Position numbers and translations under genes: made by a program. Below, piece after piece: positions 31,302 to 40,292 of a stretch of DNA of 64,000 nt. This DNA is from Bin95 sp965220855 (lineage in GTDB: Bacteria; Pseudomonadota; Alphaproteobacteria; Bin95), in the NCBI GenBank assembly GCA_965220855.1, contig CBDCQY010000001.1, positions 1,364,001 to 1,428,000 of the forward strand, in the 5' to 3' direction. The notes beneath the pieces are model-generated. The model was not told the origin of the DNA. It did not search any database and saw nothing but the letters and a program-made list of their open reading frames with translations. Within the stretch, counting starts at the first letter, position 1. The number at the start of each line of letters is the position of its first letter.

Positions 31302-33627
31302 AGATGCGTTCGGGGGTGGCGGGCATTTCGATGTGGCGGACGCCGAGGTCGGCCAGGGCGTGGCATAGGGCGTTCACGACCAGGCCGAGGGCGGGGGTCG
31401 TGCCGCCCTCGCCGCCGGGGCGGACGCCGTGCGGGTGCGAGCTTGCCGGCGTTTCTCCGAGCAGCGTCCTGAGCGGCGGCAGGTCGTCGGCGCGCGGCAT
31501 GGCGTAGTCCATGAAGGAGCCGGTCAGCAGCTGGCCGTCCTCTGGCCGGTAGCAGACCGCCTCCAGCAGCGCCTGGCCCGCCCCCTGCGCGATGGCGCCC
31601 TGCGCCTGGCCGTGCAGGATGAGCGGGTTGACCGCGAGGCCCACATCGTCGATCCCGGTCCAGGCGACGATGCGCGCCCGCCCGGTCTCGGGATCGACTT
31701 CCACCTCGCAGACATGCGCGCCATAAGGATAGCCGCCGGAACGGTCGGTGATGTCGCCGACGCCCTCCAGCGGCCCGCGCAGCGCCTCGGGCAGGCTCGC
31801 GCCCTCCGCCGCCCCGGCCAGCTGCTCCAGGCGGATGCTGGCCCCGCCGCCGGCGTGGAAGGCGCCCTCGCGCCAGCGAAGCTCCTCCGGCCGGGCCTGC
31901 AGCAGATGCGCCGCCATGGCCCGGCCGCGCGCGAGCAGCGCCGCCACCGCCTGTTCGATGGCGATGCTGGCGAGGCGCATCGATCGCCCGGAATGCGAGC
32001 CGCCGCCGACGGTTATCCGATCGGTGTCGTTGGCGACATAACGGATGCGCTCGAAGGCGACGCCCAGCCAGTCGCCCGCCAGCTGCGGAAAGCTGGTCTC
32101 ATGGCCCTGGCCGCTGCTCATCGTGCCGACCGCAAGCTCGATCTCGCCCGAGGCGAGCGCCCGGAGTTCGGCCCGCTCGCGGGGGATGCCGCTGGTCACC
32201 TCGATATAGTTGGCGACCGCGATGCCCCGCCGGAGCCCGCGCCGGGCCGCCTCCGCCCGGCGCGCCTCGAAGCCGGTCCAGTCGGCCGCCGCGAGCGCCC
32301 GGTCCATGGCGGCGGGATAGTCGCCGCTGTCATAGGTGACGCCGACGGCGTTGGTAAACGGCATGGCGTCCGGGCGGATCAGGTTGCGCCGGCGCAGCTC
32401 CGCCCGGTCGCAGCCGAGCCGCCCGGCGGCGAGTTCGATCAGCCGCTCGATCGTGTAGATCGCTTCCGGGCGCCCGGCGCTGCGATAGACGGCCGTCGGC
32501 GCGGTGTTGGTCAGCACCGCATGGCCGCGAAAGTGGACGGCGGGGATGCGGTAGCTGCCCTGCATCATCGAAAGGCCCTTGCGCAGCGGCCAGAAATAGA
32601 CCGCATAGGCGCCGAGATTGAGCGTGTTGACGCCCCGGAGCGCGAGGAAGTTGCCGTCTGCGTCCAGCGCCAGTTCCGCTTGCGAGAACAGGTCGCGGGC
32701 CTGATAGTCGGAGAGGAAGCATTCGCGCCGGTCGGCGACCCACTTCACCGGGCGCCCCGTGCGCCGGGCCGCCCAGGGCATGAGCGCGAATTCCGGCGAG
32801 AAGGCGTTGCGCGTGCCGAAATTGCCGCCCATGTCGCCGAAGACCGCGCGGCACGTCTCCAGAGGCGCGCCGAGCACGGCCGCAAGCCGCTCGCGCGTCT
32901 GCACCGCGCCGCGCCCGGAGGCCGCCCGCAGCGTGTAGCGCTCCGTCGCCGAGTCATACTCGCCGATGACGGCGCGCGGCTCCATCGGCGCGCCGTTGAC
33001 GCGCTGGACATGGCTCTCGAACGAGACGGTGTGCGCGGCGCGCGCAAAGGCCGCCGCCACCGCCTGCGCATCGCCGACCTCGGCGGTGAGCGCCAGATTG
33101 TCGGCGCGGTCCGGCCAGAGGCGGGGCGCGTCGGCCGCCAGCGCCGCCCGCGCCTCCGTCACCGCCGGCAGCGGCTCATACTCGACCGCGACCAGCTCCG
33201 CCGCTTCGGCGGCCAGTGCGGCGGTCTCCGCGACGACCAGCGCCACCGCCTCGCCGCAATAGCGCGCCCGGTCCGCCGGCAGCGGCAGGTTGGGCGTGTC
33301 GGCGACCTCGAAGCCGGGCGGCAGGCGAAGCTCCGCGTCCGGCGGGCCGGTCCAGTCCGGCTTGTGCGGGATCGGCTGCAAGCCGTCCGCTGCGGCGTCG
33401 GCCCCGGTCAGCACCGCCAGCACGCCCGGCAGGGCGGCCGCGCGGGCGCCGTCGATGGCGCGGATGCGGGCATGGGCGTGGGGCGAGCGCACCATGGCGG
33501 CGTGGGCCAGGCGCTTGGGCGCGACGTCATCGACATAGCGCCCGCGCCCGGTCAGCAGCCGCCGGTCCTCCGTCCTTCGGCGCGGCTTGCCGATCTCGCC
33601 GCCGCCGGCTCCGCTTGCCCCCGTCAT
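31279..33627 (-). CDS. Molybdopterin-binding large subunit, xanthine dehydrogenase family
   Basis: 782 residues from ATG 33627, behind GGGGAGAAGCG; ATG 33642 would add five residues. The hammerhead domain (RRTEDRRLLTGRGRYVDD, ARYCGEAVALVVAETAA) and cofactor domains (GDMGGNFGTRNAF, YRSAGRPEAIY, TMSSGQGHETSF, GGGSHSGRS) are in order. The active-site loop reads RPGGEGGTTPALG instead of the usual GVGExGT, but the key Glu is kept. Again no FAD or iron-sulfur subunit is adjacent. It is not a duplicate of the homologue at 15889; the two are only distant relatives. A fragment of this gene is preserved at 27198-27291. Confidence 0.88.
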   Translation of the reverse strand: MTGASGAGGGEIGKPRRRTEDRRLLTGRGRYVDDVAPKRLAHAAMVRSPHAHARIRAIDGARAAALPGVLAVLTGADAAADGLQPIPHKPDWTGPPDAELRLPPGFEVADTPNLPLPADRARYCGEAVALVVAETAALAAEAAELVAVEYEPLPAVTEARAALAADAPRLWPDRADNLALTAEVGDAQAVAAAFARAAHTVSFESHVQRVNGAPMEPRAVIGEYDSATERYTLRAASGRGAVQTRERLAAVLGAPLETCRAVFGDMGGNFGTRNAFSPEFALMPWAARRTGRPVKWVADRRECFLSDYQARDLFSQAELALDADGNFLALRGVNTLNLGAYAVYFWPLRKGLSMMQGSYRIPAVHFRGHAVLTNTAPTAVYRSAGRPEAIYTIERLIELAAGRLGCDRAELRRRNLIRPDAMPFTNAVGVTYDSGDYPAAMDRALAAADWTGFEARRAEAARRGLRRGIAVANYIEVTSGIPRERAELRALASGEIELAVGTMSSGQGHETSFPQLAGDWLGVAFERIRYVANDTDRITVGGGSHSGRSMRLASIAIEQAVAALLARGRAMAAHLLQARPEELRWREGAFHAGGGASIRLEQLAGAAEGASLPEALRGPLEGVGDITDRSGGYPYGAHVCEVEVDPETGRARIVAWTGIDDVGLAVNPLILHGQAQGAIAQGAGQALLEAVCYRPEDGQLLTGSFMDYAMPRADDLPPLRTLLGETPASSHPHGVRPGGEGGTTPALGLVVNALCHALADLGVRHIEMPATPERIWRAIREA

Positions 33628-33673
33628 CGCTTCTCCCCGCATCCCGACGCCCGGCGGCGACCTTGCCCGCGAT

Positions 33674-33698
33674 GCGGCCGCGGTTCAATCGCGGCCGC
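33674..33698. promoter_or_regulatory. Inverted repeat in the divergent promoter region
   Basis: Perfect 9-base arms GCGGCCGCG and CGCGGCCGC flank the loop GTTCAAT. It lies between the divergent hydroxylase and amidohydrolase genes, so it could be an operator for a dimeric regulator. No regulator gene is nearby. Confidence 0.3.
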
Positions 33699-33762
33699 TT
33701 GAGCTTCCGGCGGCGAGGCGGCAATGATGCGCGCGACAGGGACCCGAAGAGGGAGTGCGCCG

Positions 33763-34752
33763 GTGCAGGCGATCGATTCTCACGCCCATTTCGCTCCGCA
33801 GGCGATGTTCGACGCGCTGGCGGGGGGCCGGGCGCGTTTCGCGGGCGTCGAGTGCCTGCAGCAGGACGGCGCCTTCCGGCTCGCTTTCGCCGGGCGCGCG
33901 CCCACGCGGCCGGTGATGGCGAAGCTCCGCGAAAGCGACGAGCGGCTCGCCTGGATGGACGAGCAGGGCCTCGACCGCCAGGTGGTCGCGCCCTGGACCG
34001 ACAGTTTCGGCTATGAGCTGGACGCGCGGGGCGGGGCGGACTGGAGCCGCTTTCTCAACGAGGCGCTCTGGCGGGCCTGCGAGCGCGAGGACCGGCTGAT
34101 TCCGCTCGCCAGCGTGCCGTTGCAGGACGGCGCGGCGGCGGCGGAAGCCTTGTGCGAGGCGCTCGATCACGGTTTCCGGGGCGCGATGATCGGCACGCAG
34201 CCGAGGGGCGATTCCGGCGTGCTCGACGATCCGGGCCTGGAGCCGTTCTGGGCGGCGGCGCATGAGCGCGGGGCGGCGCTCTACATCCACCCCATGTATG
34301 TCGTCGGCGACCCGCGCGTCGCCGACTATGACATGGTGAACGCCGTCGGCCGGCTGACCGACACCACCATCGCCGTGGCGCGGCTGCTGTTCTCCGGCCA
34401 CGTGCTCGACTATCCGGGCGCGAAGCTGATCCTGAGCCATGGCGGCGCGGCGCTGCCGTTCGCGCTCGGCCGGCTGGCGCGCAATGTCGAGGCGCATCCG
34501 GGCCGCTACGCCGATCCGGCGGCGGGGCTGGCGCGGCTCTATGTCGATAGCTGCGTCTTCCGTGCGGACGCGCTGCGCTTCCTGGTCGATCTGCTGGGCG
34601 CGGAGCGGGTGATGCTCGGCTCCGACTATCCCTTCCCGATCGGCGATCCGGCCCCGCGCAAGGTGGTGGAGGAGGCCCGGCTCAGCAGCGCGGAGCGCGC
34701 CGAAATCCTCTCGCATTCGACCGCACGCGTGCTGGGACTCCAAATCTCCTAA
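33763..34752 (+). CDS. Amidohydrolase family 2, ACMSD-like decarboxylase/hydrolase
   Basis: 329 residues from GTG 33763, preferred because GAAGAGGGAG sits 7 bases upstream and the protein then begins VQAIDSHAHFAP; ATG 33724 would add 13 residues. Metal motif DSHAHF at residues 5-10, YIHPMYVVGDP (His) near 180, LILSHGGAALPF near 225 and the catalytic Asp in MLGSDYPFPIGDP near 285 follow the aminocarboxymuconate-semialdehyde decarboxylase pattern. The true substrate is unknown. It is followed after 104 bp by a peptide-type ABC transporter, which might import a related compound. Confidence 0.82.
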   Translation: MQAIDSHAHFAPQAMFDALAGGRARFAGVECLQQDGAFRLAFAGRAPTRPVMAKLRESDERLAWMDEQGLDRQVVAPWTDSFGYELDARGGADWSRFLNEALWRACEREDRLIPLASVPLQDGAAAAEALCEALDHGFRGAMIGTQPRGDSGVLDDPGLEPFWAAAHERGAALYIHPMYVVGDPRVADYDMVNAVGRLTDTTIAVARLLFSGHVLDYPGAKLILSHGGAALPFALGRLARNVEAHPGRYADPAAGLARLYVDSCVFRADALRFLVDLLGAERVMLGSDYPFPIGDPAPRKVVEEARLSSAERAEILSHSTARVLGLQIS

Positions 34753-34856
34753 ATGTCCGCCTTGCATTCCGGCGCGCCATGGGGTCTTGTCGCGTCTTCC
34801 GGTCGGAGACCGGACCCGGACATGCAGAGGCTATCCGCTGACAGGGGAGAGATGCG

Positions 34857-36404
34857 ATGCGACGATTGGCGAAGGCTTGCGCGGCGCTGGCCGCGGTCGC
34901 CTGCCTGGCGGGCGGCGGCGCCCATGCCGGCAAGGACAACGACACGCTGGTCTGGGCGACGGACCGGGAGGCCGATGTCGCCCTGCCGTATTACAACAAC
35001 ATCCGCGAGCTGGTCATCATCTCGGAGCTGGTGTGGGACACGCTGATCTTCCGCGACCCCCACAGCTTCGAATACAAGCCGCTGCTGGCGACCGGCTGGG
35101 AGTGGATCGACGACAAGACCATCGACCTCGACCTGCGCCAGGGCGTGCGCTTCCATGACGGTTCGGACTTCGGCTCCGAAGACGTCGTCGCCACCTTCAA
35201 CCATGTCGTGGCCGACGAGAGCGGCGTGCTGACCCGGCGCAATGTCGATTGGATCAAGACGGTCGAGGCGCTCGGCCCCTACAAGGTGCGCATCCATCTC
35301 GCCAAGACCTTCCCGGCGGCGCTGGAGTTCCTGGCCATGGCGCTGCCGGTGTTCCCGAGCGAGATCTGGCAGACGGCCCGCAACGACGCCACCGGCAAGC
35401 CCGACTGGGCGACCATCGACGAGATCGGCGCCGGTCCCTACAAGATCGCCGAGGTCGTGCCCGGCGAGTCGATCACCATGGTCCGCAACGAGGACTATTG
35501 GGCGGACAGCCCGAAAGGCCGGCCCGAGATCGGCACGGTGATCTTCAAGACGGTGCCCGACGCCGAAGCGCAGGTGGCCCAGCTGCTGACCGGCGAGATC
35601 GACTGGATCTGGGACGTCTCGAAGGACAAGGCCGCCGATCTCGCCGCGAGCGGCCAGGTGCAGGTGGTCAACGCCAAGACCTTCCGGGTCAGCTATCTGA
35701 CCATGGACCGGGCCGGACGGTCGGGGACCGACATGGCGGCCAATCCCCTCTACGACAAGCGCGTCCGCCAGGCCATCGCCCATGCGATCGACCGCAACGC
35801 CATCGCCAAGCAGCTGGTGGGCGAGGCCTCGGAGATGATCCACTCGGCCTGCCATCCGGCGCAGTTCGGCTGCACCCAGGAGGTGCCGCAATATGAATAC
35901 GATCCCGAGAAGGCCAAGGCGCTGCTCGCCGAGGCGGGCTTCCCCGACGGCTTCGAGATCGACCTCTACGCCTATCGCCAGCGGGAATACACCGAGGCGG
36001 CGATGGGCTTCCTCGCCAAGGTCGGCATCCGCGCCAACCTCAAATACATGCAATACAAGACGTTGCGCGGCCTGGTGTGGGACGGCACGGCGGCCTTCCA
36101 CCACATGACCTGGGGCTCCTACTCCATGGCGGACTCCTCCGCCATCACGAGCCACTTCTTCAAGCACGGCAAGGACGACTACTGCCTGGACGACCAAATC
36201 CGGGACTGGCTGGACACCGCCGACACCAGCGTCGATCCGAAAGTGCGCGCCGAGCATTACAAGCTCGCGCTGGCCCGCATCCAGGAGGAGTTGTGCTGGC
36301 TGCCGATGTTCACCTACGCGAAATATTACGCCTTCGGCAACGAGGTGGACTTCACGCCGACCGACGACGAGATCCCGCGCTTCTATCTCGCGCGCTGGAA
36401 ATAG
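34857..36404 (+). CDS. ABC transporter substrate-binding protein, peptide/nickel family 5
   Basis: 515 residues with a signal peptide (RRLAKACAALAAVACLAGGG, cleaved after GAHA near 24). Family 5 features include NNIRELVIISELVWDTLIF, the block LRQGVRFHDGSDFGSEDVVATF and VRQAIAHAIDRNAIAKQLV. There is no lipobox, so it is a soluble periplasmic protein. It binds oligopeptides, opines or similar compounds; the ligand is not predictable. It is first in a five-gene operon, with a stem-loop just after its stop that could stabilise its mRNA relative to the permease genes. Confidence 0.92.
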   Translation: MRRLAKACAALAAVACLAGGGAHAGKDNDTLVWATDREADVALPYYNNIRELVIISELVWDTLIFRDPHSFEYKPLLATGWEWIDDKTIDLDLRQGVRFHDGSDFGSEDVVATFNHVVADESGVLTRRNVDWIKTVEALGPYKVRIHLAKTFPAALEFLAMALPVFPSEIWQTARNDATGKPDWATIDEIGAGPYKIAEVVPGESITMVRNEDYWADSPKGRPEIGTVIFKTVPDAEAQVAQLLTGEIDWIWDVSKDKAADLAASGQVQVVNAKTFRVSYLTMDRAGRSGTDMAANPLYDKRVRQAIAHAIDRNAIAKQLVGEASEMIHSACHPAQFGCTQEVPQYEYDPEKAKALLAEAGFPDGFEIDLYAYRQREYTEAAMGFLAKVGIRANLKYMQYKTLRGLVWDGTAAFHHMTWGSYSMADSSAITSHFFKHGKDDYCLDDQIRDWLDTADTSVDPKVRAEHYKLALARIQEELCWLPMFTYAKYYAFGNEVDFTPTDDEIPRFYLARWK

Positions 36405-36415
36405 CCGGATGAGGC

Positions 36416-36437
36416 GGGGCGCGGCCGGCCGCGCCCC
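36416..36437 (+). promoter_or_regulatory. 22-bp perfect palindrome between binding protein and permease genes
   Basis: GGGGCGCGGCC followed at once by its complement GGCCGCGCCCC, 11 bases after the binding-protein stop and 22 bases before the permease start. No T-run follows. In many ABC operons such a hairpin limits downstream expression or protects the upstream mRNA; that role is inferred. Confidence 0.45.
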
Positions 36438-36458
36438 GTCCGCCGGGCGGACGCGCCC

Positions 36459-37379
36459 ATGCTGATCTTCACCCTGCGCCGCCTCGGCTACGCGATTCTG
36501 GTGGCGGTCACCGTGTCGATCGTCACCTTCTCGCTGCTGCGGCTTTCGGGCGACCCCGCCGCCGCCATGGCCGGCGAGGGGGCCACCGAAGTCGATATCG
36601 AATATGTCCGCAAGGCCTACGGTTTCGACCGGCCGCTGCCGGAGCAATATTGGGACTGGGCCACGCGCGCCCTCGGCGGCGATTTCGGCGTCTCCGTCTA
36701 TCTCAAGGAAAAGCCGGTGGCGGAGATCATCGCCGAGCGCGCGCCGGTCACCATGCAGCTCGGCTTCTTCGCGCTCGCCTTCGCGCTCGCGCTCTCCATA
36801 CCGCTCGGCGTGCTGGCGGCGATGCGCCCCAACACGCTGATCGACCGCATCGCGCTCACCGTCGCGGTCTTCGGCCAGGCCATGCCGAGCTTCTTCTTCG
36901 GCCTGAGCCTGATCTTCATCTTCTCCGTCACCTGGCGCATCCTGCCGAGTTCCGGCAACGCCACGCTCGCGCACTACATCCTGCCCTCGATCGCGCTCGG
37001 CTATTACGCCACGCCGCAGATCATGCGGCTGACGCGCGCCGGCATGATCGAGGTGCTGGGCTCCGACTATATCCGCACGGCGCGCGCCAAGGGGTTGCGC
37101 ACGCCGATCGTGCTGTTCAAGCACGGGCTGCGCAACGCCATCATTCCGGTGGTGTCGCTCTCGGCGGCGCAGCTCGGCTTCATGCTGGGCGGGTCGGTGG
37201 TGATCGAGTCTATCTTCACCCTGAACGGCCTCGGGCGGCTGGCCTGGCAGTCCATCCAGCGCTCGGACTTCGAGGTGATGCAGGCCATCGTGCTCACCAT
37301 TGCGAGCTTCTACATCCTCTTCAACCTGCTGGCGGACCTGCTGAACGCATTTCTCGATCCGCGCATCCGGGTCCACTAG
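36459..37379 (+). CDS. ABC transporter permease, DppB type
   Basis: 306 residues with six predicted membrane segments, beginning FTLRRLGYAILVAVTVSIVT. The periplasmic region (RKAYGFDRPLPEQYWDWATR) and the coupling-helix region SDYIRTARAKGLRTPIV near 205-220 match DppB-type permeases. It is half of the inner-membrane channel, paired with the next gene. ATG 36459. Confidence 0.93.
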   Translation: MLIFTLRRLGYAILVAVTVSIVTFSLLRLSGDPAAAMAGEGATEVDIEYVRKAYGFDRPLPEQYWDWATRALGGDFGVSVYLKEKPVAEIIAERAPVTMQLGFFALAFALALSIPLGVLAAMRPNTLIDRIALTVAVFGQAMPSFFFGLSLIFIFSVTWRILPSSGNATLAHYILPSIALGYYATPQIMRLTRAGMIEVLGSDYIRTARAKGLRTPIVLFKHGLRNAIIPVVSLSAAQLGFMLGGSVVIESIFTLNGLGRLAWQSIQRSDFEVMQAIVLTIASFYILFNLLADLLNAFLDPRIRVH

Positions 37380-37381
37380 CC

Positions 37382-38293
37382 ATGGCCGAGAAACCGAGAC
37401 CGCAGGAAGGCGCGGAGGGTCCGGCGATCCTGGAGCCCAGCCCCGGAGCCATTATGTTCCGGCGCGCGCGCCGCGACTGGGGCGTCATGCTGGGCGGCGG
37501 CATCATGCTGGCGCTGCTGATCGTCGCGCTCGCCGCCCCGCTGCTCACCTGGCACGACCCGCTGGAGCAGGACCTGCTGAACCGCTACGCGCCGCCGGTC
37601 TGGCATGAGGAGGGCAGCTGGAACCACCCCTTCGGCACCGACAAGTTCGGACGCGACTATTACGCCCGCATCGTCTATGGGGCGCGCGTCTCGCTCATGA
37701 TCGGCTTCGCCGTCATGCTGATCTCGGGCGTGATCGGCACGGTGATGGGCGTCGCGGCGGGCTATTTCGGCGGCCGGCTGGACATGATCGTCACCTTCAT
37801 GATCAACACGCGCCTCGCCATGCCGGTGGTGCTGATCGCGCTTGCGGTGATCGCGCTCACCGGCAGTTCGCTGGAAATCGTGATCGCGGTGCTCGGCTTC
37901 CTGCTCTGGGAGCGGTTCGCGCTGGTGATGCGCAGCTCGACGCAACAGGTGCGCAATCTCGACTATGTGGCGGCGGCGGAGGCGGCCGGCTGCTCGGCGC
38001 TGCGCATCCTCGCCACCGAGATCATGCCGAACGTGATGAACAATCTGATCGTGGTGGCGACGCTGGAGGTCGCGCACGCCATCCTGCTGGAGGCCGCGCT
38101 GTCCTTCCTCGGCCTCGGCGTGCAGCCGCCGGAGCCGTCCTGGGGGCTGATGATCGCCGAGGGCAAGGGCGACATGTATTTCAAGCCCTGGGTGATCGGC
38201 ATTCCGGGCGTCGCGCTGTTCATGCTGCTGCTGGCGATCAACCTTCTGGGCGATGGCATTCGCGACGTGACGGCGCCGGAGAGCCGCAATTGA
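37382..38293 (+). CDS. ABC transporter permease, DppC type
   Basis: 303 residues from ATG 37382, two bases after the previous stop; the longer open frame upstream is not coding. An N-terminal cytoplasmic leader (residues 1-30) precedes the first membrane segment (LGGGIMLALLIVALAAPLL). HPFGTDKFGRDYYARIVYGARVSL is the classic DppC block, and LDYVAAAEAAGCSALRI the coupling helix. Partner of the DppB-type subunit. Confidence 0.93.
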   Translation: MAEKPRPQEGAEGPAILEPSPGAIMFRRARRDWGVMLGGGIMLALLIVALAAPLLTWHDPLEQDLLNRYAPPVWHEEGSWNHPFGTDKFGRDYYARIVYGARVSLMIGFAVMLISGVIGTVMGVAAGYFGGRLDMIVTFMINTRLAMPVVLIALAVIALTGSSLEIVIAVLGFLLWERFALVMRSSTQQVRNLDYVAAAEAAGCSALRILATEIMPNVMNNLIVVATLEVAHAILLEAALSFLGLGVQPPEPSWGLMIAEGKGDMYFKPWVIGIPGVALFMLLLAINLLGDGIRDVTAPESRN

Positions 38294-39300
38294 GCCCGGT
38301 TCTCGAAGTCGCCAACCTGTCGGTCGATATCCCCATCGCGGCCGGGCTGCTGCATCCGGTGCGCGGCGTGAGCTTCCGCCTCAACCGGGGCGAGACGCTG
38401 GCCATCGTCGGCGAGTCGGGCTGCGGCAAGTCGCTGACCTCGCTCGCCGTGATGGGCCTCCTGCCCCAGGCCGCCCGGCGGCGCGCCGACCGGCTGCTGT
38501 TTCGGGGCGACGACATGCGCGCCTTCTCCGAGGCCCGGATGGCGGACATTCGCGGCAACCGCATGTCGATGATCTTCCAGGACCCGATGACCTCGCTGAA
38601 CCCGACCTACACCATCGGCAACCAGCTGGTGGAGGTGATGCTGCGGCATCGCAAGGTCGGCCGGCGCGCGGCCCTGGACCGCGCCGTACACCTGCTGGAG
38701 CGGGTCGGCATCACGGCGGCCTCCAGCCGGCTCAAGCAATATCCGCATCAGCTTTCCGGCGGGCTGCGCCAGCGGGTGATGATCGCCATGGCGCTGATGT
38801 GCGATCCGGAAGTGCTGATCGCCGACGAGCCGACCACGGCCCTCGACGTGACCATCCAGGCGCAGATCCTGCTGCTGATCGCGCAACTCCAGAAGGAGTT
38901 CGACATCGGGGTGATCCTGATCACGCACGATCTGGGCGTGGTGGCGCGCGTCGCGGACCGGGTGGCGGTCATGTATGCCGGGCGCATCGTGGAGTCGGGC
39001 GCCGGGCGCGAGGTGTTCGGCAATCCGCGCCACCCCTACACGCAGGGCCTGATGGCCTGCATCCCGATACCCGGCCGCACCCGGCCGGGCGAGCATCTGG
39101 GCTCGATTCCGGGCATCGTGCCGACGCTGGTGGGCGGGCTGGAGGGCTGCATGTTCCGGGACCGCTGCCCGGCGGCCGACGCCGGCTGCCGCTCCTCCCC
39201 GCCGGAGCGCGCGCTCGGCCCCGGCCATCGCTATGAATGCCACCTCGCGCCCGAAGCGGCGGCCCGCGCCTGGCCCGCCGGCGGGGAGCGGCCGGCGTGA
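38290..39300 (+). CDS. ABC transporter ATP-binding protein, DppD type
   Basis: 336 residues from TTG 38290, overlapping the previous stop (TTGA). Walker A GESGCGKS at 41-48, Q-loop FQDPMTSLNPTY, signature LSGGLRQRV, Walker B VLIADEPTTALD and switch ITHDLGV are intact. The C-terminal oligopeptide-transporter extension has spaced cysteines (CMFRDRCPAADAGC) that in related ATPases bind a 4Fe-4S cluster. Works with the DppF-type partner. Confidence 0.93.
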   Translation: MSPVLEVANLSVDIPIAAGLLHPVRGVSFRLNRGETLAIVGESGCGKSLTSLAVMGLLPQAARRRADRLLFRGDDMRAFSEARMADIRGNRMSMIFQDPMTSLNPTYTIGNQLVEVMLRHRKVGRRAALDRAVHLLERVGITAASSRLKQYPHQLSGGLRQRVMIAMALMCDPEVLIADEPTTALDVTIQAQILLLIAQLQKEFDIGVILITHDLGVVARVADRVAVMYAGRIVESGAGREVFGNPRHPYTQGLMACIPIPGRTRPGEHLGSIPGIVPTLVGGLEGCMFRDRCPAADAGCRSSPPERALGPGHRYECHLAPEAAARAWPAGGERPA

Positions 39301-40286
39301 GCGCGCCGCTGATCGAGGCGCGCGAGGTCGCCAAGACCTTCACCGTCAGCCAGGGGCTGTTCCGCGCCCGGCGTCCGCTCCACGCCGTCAACGGCGTCTC
39401 GCTGGAAATCCGCAAGGGCGAGGTGCTGGCGCTGGTCGGGGAGTCGGGCTGCGGCAAGACCACCATGGCGCGGCTGATCCTCGGCCTCGAACGCCCCAGC
39501 AGCGGCGAGATTCTGCTGGACTCGACCCCGCTCTCCAGCCTGAACCGCATCGCGGTCGCGCGGCGGGTGCAGCCGGTGTTTCAGGACCCCTATTCATCGC
39601 TGAACCCGCGCAAGTCGGTCGGCTCGATCATCTCGCTGCCGCTGCGCGTCCACCGGGTCGGCGACCCGTCCGGCTGGCGGCGGCGGGTCGAGGAGATGAT
39701 GGAGATCGTCGGGCTGCCCCGGCGGCTCTACCGCAACTATCCGAGCCAGCTTTCCGGCGGCCAGCGCCAGCGCGTCGCGATCGCGCGCGCGCTCATCATG
39801 CGCCCCGATATCGTCATCTGCGACGAGCCGACCTCGGCCCTCGACGTCTCGGTGCAGGCCCAGATCCTCAACCAGCTGCTGGACCTGCGGCGCGACCTGG
39901 AGCTGACCTATCTGCTGATCACGCACGATCTGGCGGTGGTCGAGCATATGGCGACGCGCGTGGCGGTGATGTATCTCGGGCGCATCGTCGAGCTTGCCGA
40001 CGCGGCGGCGATCTTCCGCGCGCCGCAGCATCCCTACACGAAGGCGCTGCTCGGCTCGATCCTGACGCCGGACCCGACGCTCGACCTGCCGGACATGCAG
40101 CTGGGCGCGGGCTTTCCCAATCCCGTCGATCCGCCTTCGGGCTGCAGCTTCCACCCGCGCTGCCCGTTCGTCATGCCCCATTGCCGGGAGCGCGCGCCCG
40201 CCAGCCACGACACCGGGCAGGCGACGGTCGCCTGCCATCTGTTCGCGCCGGAGGCCGCCGGCGGCGGGGCAGGCCCGTCCGGGTGA
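39297..40286 (+). CDS. ABC transporter ATP-binding protein, DppF type
   Basis: 329 residues from GTG 39297, overlapping the previous stop (GTGA); an upstream in-frame start at 39237 would sit inside the DppD-type gene. Walker A GESGCGKTT, Q-loop FQDPYSSLNPRKSVG, signature LSGGQRQRV, Walker B IVICDEPTSALD, switch ITHDLAVV. The C-terminal CSFHPRCPFVMPHC again fits the cysteine extension. It closes the transporter operon, 6 bp from the convergent monooxygenase gene. Confidence 0.93.
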   Translation: MSAPLIEAREVAKTFTVSQGLFRARRPLHAVNGVSLEIRKGEVLALVGESGCGKTTMARLILGLERPSSGEILLDSTPLSSLNRIAVARRVQPVFQDPYSSLNPRKSVGSIISLPLRVHRVGDPSGWRRRVEEMMEIVGLPRRLYRNYPSQLSGGQRQRVAIARALIMRPDIVICDEPTSALDVSVQAQILNQLLDLRRDLELTYLLITHDLAVVEHMATRVAVMYLGRIVELADAAAIFRAPQHPYTKALLGSILTPDPTLDLPDMQLGAGFPNPVDPPSGCSFHPRCPFVMPHCRERAPASHDTGQATVACHLFAPEAAGGGAGPSG

Positions 40287-40292
40287 CGCCTC

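Noticed and set aside
15889..33627. The two molybdenum hydroxylases as a recent duplication
   Set aside because: Their sequences are only distantly similar, with different active-site loops and neighbours.
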